From the NCBI GenBank assembly GCA_905220665.1, contig CAJNAR010000029.1, forward strand, positions 105,022-169,021: 64,000 bases of DNA, in the 5' to 3' direction. Each line of letters starts with the position of its first letter. Within the stretch, counting starts at the first letter, position 1. The stretch is from Albugo candida (Eukaryota > Oomycota > Peronosporomycetes > Albuginales > Albuginaceae). The notes under the pieces were generated by a model. The model was not told the DNA's origin and ran no database searches. It saw only the letters and a list, made by a program, of their open reading frames with translations. Shown here one piece after another: positions 47,469 through 56,926 of the stretch. Made by a program: the position numbers and the translations under genes.

Positions 47469-49940
47469 CTACTTCGCTCAGTTGCAAAATAGACACTTCA
47501 TCGGGTAGAAAATTTGTCGAAAGCTGAATGGCTTCCAAATTGTCGTAAAGGGGACTGTCCCACTGCGCATCAAACCACTCACTAAGGCAAAGTGTGCCTA
47601 GTGGGGAGCGCAATATCATAATCAGTGCATTGGTGTGTAGTAAGCGACAATGGTGTGTCGGTATCCAAAGCACCGGGTGACCAGTGATGTGTTGAATCCA
47701 GTGGTCATTATGAAAAACGGCCGGAGCAGTGCACATCAGCATGATTTCGAAGAAGGCGAGCGATTTGGTGGCCCGAGTGAGCACTTCCACTTCAGGTGAA
47801 TCCGTCCACCAACTATTGGTTGCGTCAAACAAAGCTTGACGTTTTGTTGGGACTTTTCCCCCAATCTTTTTCTACCATTTTGTAATGAAAGTGGTGTCCA
47901 AATTCGGTTTGGATGCAGCAAGTATACGATTGATCGTGTGGACTTGCACCACTTCAGCTAAACACGGATCATTCGATCGCATACCCTTATTGAGCACTCC
48001 ATGTAATGCGATCGGGTGAGTAAATGCAAACTGGAGAAGGCTATCTCCATTGGACGTGAATTCAAGATGCTTCTCCGCCTTGGACACGTGAATTCAAGAT
48101 GCTTTTCCGCCTTGGACACGTGAATGTCCGCTTGAAGAAGCCGATCGGGCTTCGTTGGGATCTGCGCCGTCAGTAGATCTTCTGCCAACAAGTTCACCAC
48201 TTCCCCCACGCGAGTAGGACGAGAATCCTTCACGATTTTGGTGTGCTTTTTTGTAAAAAAATGAGCCGCTTCTTTCGACGTAGCTACATCTTTAGGTACC
48301 ACAACATTGGTAGGAACGATATGATAGCGCTTTCCGAACGCTGGATTCGTCGTAACATCTATCTTTGTATATTCCACATCGATAGTGCTAAGCACATCGA
48401 AAAAATTGCTGGTGGCAAGCCCTTCCAATTTTTTTGGAGGAGCTTTACTGGGCAGGCTTTTGAAGCTGTCTAACGAGCGGTTTCTTTTGTTGTTTGAGCG
48501 AACAACTGTCCAAGAAGCTGGTTGTGATTCTTCAGCTTGTTTTGATTCCTCAGCAGGATGGAAATCACTGCTTCCAAGCTTCTCTTCCGGTTCTGACACA
48601 GGCGACGTAGATGCCTTCTGATGACGGTCCGATGTAGTAACTTCGGGAGTTGTCGGAGGACAGAATGTTTCATCAGTTTTGGATGAACTTGTAGCCTTAC
48701 TTGAGGTAGATTTTTTATCTTTATCATTTATGTTTTGCTTCTCTCGAGCTGGTTTTGTTGTTTTTCCGGTGCGCTTGCTTGGCACCGATTTAGATTCAGT
48801 TTTTGGAACCGGGGGTTTCGTCGCTTGCTGAGTCGATTTCGAAGTGTTCACTGGCAGCAATAAGCAGTGTGGACTGCGCTGACCCATCCTCAATCGCTCA
48901 ACAGGTAACGGAGCCCCTTTTCCGCGAGCCAAATAGTATCTCCCTTCGATACAAATTTGTTCCCAAACTTTTCCAGCCACGACCAGAGGTTCAGGACATG
49001 ACGTGGAGCGAAAGTACACTCTCCACGTAGACATAGATAGCCGTTTAGAAGCCACTGCTTCACGAAAGTTTTCTTACAAAACATCGCAGCCAAGACGATG
49101 AAGTGCTGATGCAATTGTTATTGTGGACATTTCCGGTCCAATTTCAAAAACGTCCATGAAGTATCTTGACCCGAGCACATCGAACTCTCGGAATGAGTAC
49201 TGGTTCCCCATGAGGGTAATCGTCTCATGAGCCAACTTCTGGCAAACTTCCTCGCTCGTGACGAGAAGGCGTAAATTACCCCCAGGTGATTTAGCCAGTT
49301 GGCCAATTTTCCCCGCATCAAATAAATCGTCGAGAATCGTGTTCCCATGATCTCGAACGAACGATTGTAGTATTTGGGCGGGTGGTGTGCGTACAAAAGT
49401 TTGTCCCGTCTCCAGGACGATCGAATACTTTGCACTTTGCAGTATAAACGGCTTTGCTGCCGCCAAGTGTACAGCCAAAACATCCCAGGACGGACGTCCG
49501 TCTTGAAAGAGTTGTTCGATAGCACGTAAATCTGATGCTAAAGGTTTTGGCATTTCAACCTTCCACTTCGCTTTTTTTATAGCTTTGTCCTTGCGAACTT
49601 CTTCTTGACCTTTCAAGATTTCGGCTAAACTTGGGCGATGGTCGGTTTCACTCGTCGTTCTAACCGGTTTCGAAGCTGATGACGCGGTGTTGTCATCAAC
49701 CTCCATTAGTACCGGCTGATTGGCAGAAATAGGAGTGGGAGAGAGAGGCGTCTCTATCTCCATCTCGGTCTCGGATTGGCCAATAACCTCAGCGGACGCG
49801 GTAGAGTCGGACGGTAGAGGTGTGCGGGTAGCTGTACTTTCCGCCGGTAACGTGTCAGTAACGGACACATTACATGTAGAAGTACTACCCACATCAGCCG
49901 ATGTAACGATAGGTAAGCTGGATATGTCGATAGTAACCAT
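47422..49940 (-). pseudogene. LINE copy 1 ORF1
   Basis: It is homologous to the intact ORF1 at 56,927-59,416 along its whole length (RPSLAEILKGQEEVRKD, SFREFDVLGSRYFMDVF, MSTWRVYF, DHWIQ, HHCRLL). An in-frame TAA at 49,074 replaces a Tyr. A 32-bp tandem duplication (48,056-48,119) shifts the frame. No zinc knuckle is present. The N-terminal third is Ser/Thr/Pro-rich. Confidence 0.85.
48056..48119 (-). repeat. 32-bp tandem duplication inside LINE ORF1
   Basis: Two adjacent 32-bp copies (48,056-48,087 and 48,088-48,119) differ at one base. Because 32 is not a multiple of three, the duplication breaks the ORF1 frame. This explains why the protein continues in another frame beyond it. Confidence 0.9.
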
Positions 49941-50040
49941 TGTCTTCGACAGGAGAGGGTGGAAAAGTGCGCGTTTTGCTGAAAAGGCGCTTTGTTGTAT
50001 TTGTTTTCTTAGTCAGGTAGTAGCCGGCAAATTGAGAAGT

Positions 50041-50059
50041 CTCTCCTATAGCTCAGTTG
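50041..50059 (-). repeat. tRNA-Asn-derived target sequence between LINE copies 1 and 2
   Basis: The 19 bases CTCTCCTATAGCTCAGTTG equal the 5' end of the tRNA-Asn gene at 56,427-56,498. They sit exactly between the 3' end of LINE copy 2 and the 5' end of LINE copy 1, as expected of a target-site duplication at one preferred site. Confidence 0.85.
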
Positions 50060-53000
50060 AAGGTGTCTATATTACTAGAATTAGACTAACTGACTTCTCT
50101 AGTTGCCTAGGCTATCTTAAATAACATATATACATATAAAAAACGTTTCGTGAAATACCTGTGAGAGATGATAAAATGTCGTCTCGTTGATAATCTCGTA
50201 TCGTAGTAGCCTCAGCACCCTTAATACGAGACTGTGTCCAGCTTGTAAATGCTGTAAAGTTGAAAAAGTTGTTAAGTTGTAAAAATGGTCCAAAAGTACC
50301 GTGGTTTGCATATTGGTGTGCGCCACACTACGGTGAGTATAAGCAGCCAACTAGGACTAGGATCTGAGTTGCACTTGCCGTTCCACTCGCCTGTGCCGGA
50401 CCCGCAGCAATGATCTTCGACTTCTGAAAAAACCACCAAATGATCCTTGCTTTGCGAGTTGATCCAGTACCTTTGCAAGCCGAATGCGTTCCTCTTGGTC
50501 GTCACACTGTCTTCGAAAGTACCAAACGTGCGCACTAAACGTGGTGTAGTTCACGGAAAGTGCTGGAATTGTCGGAGTTGCTGATCGATGATCGAACAAA
50601 CGACGATTCCGATCTGTCCAGACGAAGTGCAGTGTCACCGCTTGCAATGCAAGCCACCAATCCGATATAATTGCTAAATATTCTTTCCAATCCGACCGTA
50701 CTGCTGGGACAATTGCACATGCAATATGCGTCCATCGTGGTCGAGAGGAGAAAAACTGGTCCCAACTAGGGAGTAGCTCCCTCCATAACTGTGCCGTGTG
50801 ATCGCACTCTAGAAAGAGATGTTGATCGGATTCGACTGCCCCAAACGAAGGCTGCGTGCACAATAAAATGTCGGGCTGAATATTTGTTAAGAACCAGAAA
50901 CGAGATCGAACTGGCAACATTCGAAAGGCGATACGAAACTGTAAATCCTCGAAAATTGGTAATACACGTTTTCGAAGATGCCGTGATGTAGCCATAAAAG
51001 TTCGAACTCGTTCGGAATCCAGTGCGTCCGATCTCTCCCGTGATGACCAATGTGTCGACATCGGATGACTCTTGGTTGGTTCGGGAGGTTTCCAGACGAT
51101 TCGTGAGAGTTGTGAGCGTGGAATAGATGGAAAATAATGTGTGCGTTCCTTGCTTTTTACTCCCACATAAAATGATCTGCCACTTGTGGTTGGTATAATC
51201 CAAGTGATGAGACCAATCGTCGAGTGGATACGCTGGAGAATCTGAGTGACTTCATTGTAAAGTCGACTCAGCAACTTTTCTTCAGACATATCCGACGTGT
51301 TCAGCTCTTCGTCGTTGTAATAGTTGGCGACGAAATCTTCCTTCGTTGGCCATGTGTCGCTTTCACGAAAAAAGTCTTGCAAACTTCGAACGTCGAAAAG
51401 TGTAGCAAACGTTTTTCGAAATGTTCGATGTGGTTCATCCACCATGCCAAGATTGTACCAAACGTTCTGCGTACTCGGATGACGAGTAGCAGCTTCGTAA
51501 TGTAATTTTTCGTCGCAGTGAAACCACATCGGCTGTTCCATGTAGTACTGACGGCGTTGTGAAACATTTAAATCTGATATTGAAATGCTCCAATCCATCT
51601 CATGCCACATTCTAAATGCTTGTTTCCACCATGACGATATGCTCTCCCATTGAACCATTTTCCCATGTCGATTTGGTGCGTTGGTGAACATATCCATCGG
51701 CTTGTGTGGTCCAAAGGGAGGTTGGATAAGTTGTAATAATTCCGTCGAAGCAGTTGTCCAATTCGCAGGAATAATTGTTGACGCATCGGATGCGAACTGC
51801 TGAAGGAATTGAATACGTTGTAGCTTTAGTCGTCCCACCAAAAAAGGAACTTGTAGTCCACCATCTTGTCGGCGAAGATATAAAAACTCTTTGCTGAGTA
51901 GGTGAACATGTTTTGAATCTTTTTTGTGTTTCCGACCAAGCACAAATCGATTTAACATCGATTGCCACTGTCGAATTGTCGCTGCTGGTATGTCTACGTG
52001 CATCGTGTAATGCCACAAACGTGATAAAATCATCGTCTGCGCAACCAGTAGTCGACCACGGACAGTTCGTGCTCGTCGAAACCATACACCAAACCCATCG
52101 TAAAAACGCTTGTCGAGAGTTGAAATAACCATCGAATGAGTTGGTTTCTGGCCGAACGGAATACCCAAATACTTGACCGAATCCTCCGGACCCATTATGG
52201 TCAAATTGGGAATACGTGGACATGGCTTGGTCCGATTCAACGAGAGCAAAGATGATTTACTAAAGTTGAGTTTCGCACCCGATCCATCGCAATAGACTTG
52301 GACGAGTTCGAGTTGTGTCAAAACACCATTTGGTGTCTCTGAAAGCAATGTCGAATCGTCCGCAAAAAATAATCCAGTTGCGACAGTCGTGCCATTAATC
52401 CAAATGCCATGTTCTTCATGTTGACGAAGTAAATTTCCCAAAGGTTCGATCGTCATCAGAAAAAGTAATGCTGAGAAAGGATCACCTTGTTTCACTCCAC
52501 GTTGTGGTGTAATAGATGGTGTGATATTTCCATTAATCATCAACTGCGCCTTTGTGTTATTGTACAAAAGACGAACCCAGTCGATGAAACTTTTTCCAAC
52601 GCCCATTTTTTCCAAAACGCGAAACATGTACGTCCAATTGACTCGATCATAAGCTTTCTCAAAGTCGAGAAAAGTCGCATAAGCTTCCTCCCCACGATGA
52701 GTGACCAAGTCTTGGATGTCGGTGAGATGTCGAATATGATGATGCATTGACCTTCCGCGCACAAATGCTTTTTGATCTTGATGGATCAATTTTGGCAAAA
52801 AACGTTGCAATCGATACGCCAACACTTTTGAAAGTACTTTGACATCGACACAAAGCAGTGCGATCGGTCGATAGTTGCCAGGATCACCTCGTGATCCTTT
52901 TTTGTACAATAATGTTATTGCCGAGTGACGTTGTGATCGAAGTAAAATTCCTCTTTCCAGCTGATATTCGAACACGATCTTCAGACACTCGCCAAACGTT

Positions 53001-54742
53001 TCCGGATCAAGCTGATAAAATGCAGCTGGTAGTCCATCCATACCTGGAGAAGAACTACTCCGCATGTGCTTGATCGCTTCCGCCATCTCGGTCGTACTTA
53101 ACCGAGTGGAGAGACGGTCTTGCTCTGCTGAGGCAAGTGAAACTTGAATCGAATCGAGTAACTTTTTTTGCTTTCTTTCACTTGGAACATTGAGTCGGTC
53201 TCAGAGCTATAAACAGAGCCCATGACACCACCCCAATGATCTCTGAATTCGTCAATAATCTCCCTCGGGTTCGATGTCACGGTACCACATTTTTTGTAAC
53301 ATTTTCGATCGGCACGCGACGACAAGAACTATCCGGAGGGCGAAAAAAATGCTTTGAAGAGTTCTCCATATGCTTCACGTGATGGTCGAAGCTTTCATCT
53401 TGGTTGTTTTTCGCGTTGTTTTCGACTGAAATTTTAAATTGTTGGAGACTCGATTCGTAAAAGTACCGTGACTCATTGGTGTCTTGGATGCGATATCGAG
53501 CTGCTGCGACTTCCAAAACACGCTGGCTAGACTCAACATCACGTCGGCTATCTTGTGCAACCTTTTTTTCGATTCCTTGAAGCTGTTTCTTGATTTTCGT
53601 CTTCCAACTTTCCCACATTTTACCGGGATTCGAAGTTGTCCGTAACTGGTTGAGCACCAAATTCGCTTCCAATTTGATTGCTTCGACAACTTTAGGATAT
53701 TCAAATAGTCGTAATGAGCATTTCCAATATCCTCGACCCGGAGATTGAGTTGGATTTGCAAAAGTTACTTTTTGTGCCAGATGATCTCCCGCATGTCGTG
53801 GACGAAAATACTCAGAGGTTTTGTATACCATATTGAATAGCTCTTCCGACATGCAGATGTAATCTAGTCGATTCTTGCGCGGTAATGGTCCTGTAAATAC
53901 TTTTTCAGTCGGATGTTGGATTCGCCAAGCGTCTACCACACCCAACTGTGAAAGCCATTCCAAACACGCTAATCGACTTGGTTCGTGTCGAATTGTTCCA
54001 CTCAAAGCATCGATAGCTGGATCGGGTGGTTTGTTGAAATCACCACACACGATATGTGTTGCGGTCGATTCGAAAGTGTTGGAAAGCAATAAATCATAAA
54101 AACCCACTCGTTCCTCGGCCTTGACCGGTGCATATACATTGTGAATATACACCGGTGCATCGTGAATGATGAAACTCACCACCAAATAACGATATCGAAT
54201 GCTTTTATCGGTGAGTTCTTCAGCTGTTGAGTAACCGTGAAAGTCCGAACGAAGGATTGTCATGACGCCGCCACTGCGGTTTTGAGTCGGATGGAAAAAA
54301 GCACAGTTGTGGTCATTGACGAACATTTTGTGCTGCAATTTTTGAGGATAATAAAAACTGAAATGAGTCCAGTTGGTTGTGATCGTGAAACTTGGTCTCT
54401 TTAACACAACAAATGGAGTGTTGTGATAGGATGTGGTCGATAAAAAGATTACCATTTTTATGAATTCCATTCACATTCACCGTGAGTGCTGAGACATTGT
54501 TCCACGTTGAAATAATTGAGGTGCTTAGCATTCAAGCTGAAGTGGACCAGAAATCAACATCGTTTCACCATCTTGTTGTGAGAGGTGAAGTGTTGTATGT
54601 TTCTCTGGAAAAAAGCTGAGGTTGACTGAAAGCTCAGCGATGTCACCATGGAGAAGGCCACGCCATCGACCTCCAAACCATTGAGACCAACACTTTATGC
54701 CCAGATCGGAGCGGAAGAAGGATATGATCAGATTGGTTGGAA
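50060..54742 (-). mobile_element. LINE copy 2, 5'-incomplete (subfamily A)
   Basis: It carries the last ~210 bp of ORF1, all of ORF2 and the 3' UTR, nearly identical to the right-hand copy (56,836-63,884) in reverse orientation. Homology stops abruptly at 54,742. No target sequence is visible at that end, so the break is more likely a duplication junction than a normal insertion end. Confidence 0.92.
50357..54531 (-). pseudogene. LINE copy 2 ORF2 with three frameshifts
   Basis: The endonuclease, RT (LFFADDST) and C-terminal zinc motif are all present. One-base changes relative to the intact copy break the frame near 54,335, 53,290 and 53,195. The last 909 codons (53,086-50,357) are open. Unlike the intact copy, this one has an ATG in frame with ORF2 in the overlap ATGCTAA, which suggests the ancestral start. 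Confidence 0.9.
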
Positions 54743-56426
54743 TTTGTTGTTACAAGCCAGTGAATATTAATTTCGGTCTGAGGTCAATTTGAGTAAATTT
54801 AGCCAGTGAATTAGGGGGTCGGTAGATAGTATCAGGAGGGTGAGTGAATACTAAAGGCTCCCAAAATAGTATACATACTTACCTTTTATTTATACTGCTG
54901 CGTAGTGTTTCTGGATTATTCTAGCCCTCTGAATAAGGGCCTCGAGTAGTCTAATCCGGAGACCACCCCAGCTTTATGTCATCTTGAGAATATGAAACAA
55001 CTCCAGGAGCATTCCAGAAATTTACCGTCGGAACGCACCTACAGATCAGAGGGGTTACTCTCCGTTTGCGCCACGCTAACGATAGTACGTGTTTTAAACA
55101 TTATCAGCAGCTTTTGTTTGTATGAAACATGATGATGATAGCTCGCACAAAACTTTCTCTGGTGAATTTTTTTTCGCAACTCCAATGGCCATTACCAAGC
55201 GAGACCTTCATATTACGGATCATCCGCATAGGATTGAATATTCTTCTGCTCGCTATGCAAATGACGCATCAAGATAAACGCCCATCGTCAAATGGCAGAC
55301 CTGTTGTATGGTATCTGTAGTTTCAACGGGTTTCGAAAAGATCGGAACTGTCTGGCATGTGTTGCTTCAGATCGGTAGCTCTATTGTTCAAACAGTGCGC
55401 TGTACAAATTGCAATGGAGCGAAGATAACCGAGAGCTCGAACTTAATTTATACGTTATGACATTACGCAACGTGTGTGAAAAATCTATTCTAGACTAATT
55501 TATTCTCCAAGAATAGCTACATTGTTGAGCTGATCAAAATCAGACTAGACACTCTGGTATCTGGCAGCTTTCCAACCTCACAGAAAGAAGGTGCAGGTAA
55601 TGACGTATGTCATAGGACAATCCCGATAGAATGACAATCTTTCAAGTTCTTGCAATTCGGATGTGCGAAGCGCATTGTAAACTCCCGCTTGTAATTTATC
55701 ACATAGATGACAAAGCGGCAATGCAGATACCACCTTTCTTGTAGCCGACCATACGAGGACTAGCGCCAATATCTACAGCACAAAACTCTCTGCTCACATC
55801 TTATCGGCAAGTATTTGGAATGAGAAAGACATGCCACACCACCTCTGGTAAGAGATAAAGTTGTTGGGACGATTCCCTTTGTACCAGAAGTGCCAAAAGA
55901 CCGACCTTGTCATTGTTGGCATCCTCCTCTCCCACCTTTAAATACTGTCTCCGTTGCAGACCAACGACCTGATGCTTTCCCATTTACTAGTTTGTGTTGT
56001 TCTGGAATTGGAAGAATTATTCGAGGAGAAAATGATTCTAATTCTATGATTTTAATAAGTATGAATTCCAGACGACATGGTCCACAAACAGATGTATGAC
56101 GTTGTTGAGCTGCTCTTAGATCGAAGCATGGTCCTTGCAACTTGGAAATCGTCTCGCCTTCTTTTTTTTTATATTAGTTTTTAGCACTCTTTGCATGTGA
56201 GTCGGTTTTATGCAATGATTTCGAATCCGTGGCCTGACAACTAAGGAGTCAGACATTCAGTAGACAAGCAAAAAAAATACTATCAGAGCTGTATGGACCA
56301 TCGAGAAAAAAAGACTACAATCCCCAAGAATCACCTCTTTCTGACTAATTCTCAAAGCTCCAATGTGTGGTGCGAAAAAATCAAAAAAAAGAAATCGATT
56401 AATATTATCTCATTCTTAATTATTTC
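54743..56426. other. Spacer between LINE copy 2 and the tRNA gene
   Basis: About 1.7 kb with no recognised gene. It has T-rich and A-rich runs (56,160-56,170 and 56,385) and short frames without motifs. It forms part of the loop between the two inverted arms. Confidence 0.5.
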
Positions 56427-56498
56427 TCTCCCAGCTGGGTTTGAACCAGCGACCTTATGGTTAACAGCCACACGCTCTACCAACTGAGCTATAGGAGA
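56427..56498 (-). tRNA. tRNA-Asn (anticodon GUU)
   Basis: The 72-nt cloverleaf closes fully: acceptor TCTCCTA/TGGGAGA, D-arm GCTC/GAGC, anticodon stem TGTGG/CCATA with loop CTGTTAA (anticodon GTT), and T-arm GCTGG/CCAGC with loop TTCAAAC. The CCA end is not encoded. A SINE-like insert lies directly beyond its 5' end, and the insert's target duplication contains the first 17 bases of the tRNA, so the gene stays intact. Confidence 0.95.
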
Positions 56499-56500
56499 GA
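56482..56500 (+). repeat. Target-site duplication, left copy
   Basis: AACTGAGCTATAGGAGAGA is the 5' part of tRNA-Asn plus two flanking bases. An exact copy lies at 56,817-56,835 on the far side of the SINE-like insert. Confidence 0.9.
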
Positions 56501-56816
56501 GACCCCGTCGGGGGGCCTAGCGGATAGTACACATGTGTTCCGACCGTGTGTACCCCGGTTCGAATCCCGGCGGTGGCAAAAGGGCTGCGATGGGGCCCCT
56601 CGGCGGAGGCAAAGATTCCTCCACGTAAATATCAACCTACTCAATGAAGATATGGACGTGTCAAGACCGCTGGCAACTACACCAGAAAATAACTGTACAG
56701 GAGTTGGACCGGGCTCTTCAGAGCGTTACATACTAGTGATTAGAATAGAGTAGATAACCACCAAACTGTAGTAACAGAAAGGTGTCTAAATAAAAGTACT
56801 ACGGGCGAACACCCTT
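56501..56816 (+). mobile_element. tRNA-derived SINE-like element
   Basis: This 316-bp insert is bounded by exact 19-bp direct repeats. Its head has an A-box-like TAGCGGATAGTA (56,518-56,529) and a perfect B box GGTTCGAATCC (56,557-56,567) at tRNA spacing. The acceptor and T stems do not pair, so it is not a working tRNA. The body is non-coding. It ends ...AACACCCTT, close to the LINE end ...AACACCTT, before the same target sequence. This suggests that the LINE machinery moves it. Confidence 0.7.
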
Positions 56817-56835
56817 AACTGAGCTATAGGAGAGA
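56817..56835 (+). repeat. Target-site duplication, right copy (also 5' flank of LINE copy 3)
   Basis: Exact copy of 56,482-56,500. The LINE 5' end starts at the next base, so the SINE and the LINE use the same site. Confidence 0.9.
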
Positions 56836-56926
56836 ACTTCTCAATTTGCCGGCTACTAAGTAACCCGCCAATTTAGTAAAACAACTCGAAAAAACAACCT
56901 TTTTCAACTCCTTCCTCTCGAAAACA

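Larger units (their letters stand above)
45530..50040 (-). mobile_element. LINE copy 1, 3'-truncated and mutated (subfamily B)
   Basis: The 5' end at 50,040 begins with the same 20 bases (ACTTCTCAATTTGCCGGCTA) as the other LINEs and follows a tRNA-Asn-derived target sequence (50,041-50,059). ORF1 and ORF2 differ clearly from the copy at 56.8-63.9 kb, so it is a separate subfamily. The element is cut in the middle of RT at about 45,530. The rest of ORF2 and the 3' UTR are missing. Confidence 0.9.
49940..54742. repeat. Left arm of ~4.8-kb inverted duplication
   Basis: Its reverse complement matches 59,199-64,000 over its whole length, including the LINE 3' end, the tRNA-derived junction and the 5' UTR of the next LINE. 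The lower limit is set only by the end of the window on the other arm. Confidence 0.93.

Noticed and set aside
56511..56577. Second functional tRNA next to tRNA-Asn
   Set aside because: The B box is perfect but the acceptor stem does not pair and the T stem has a mismatch, so it is better read as a SINE head.
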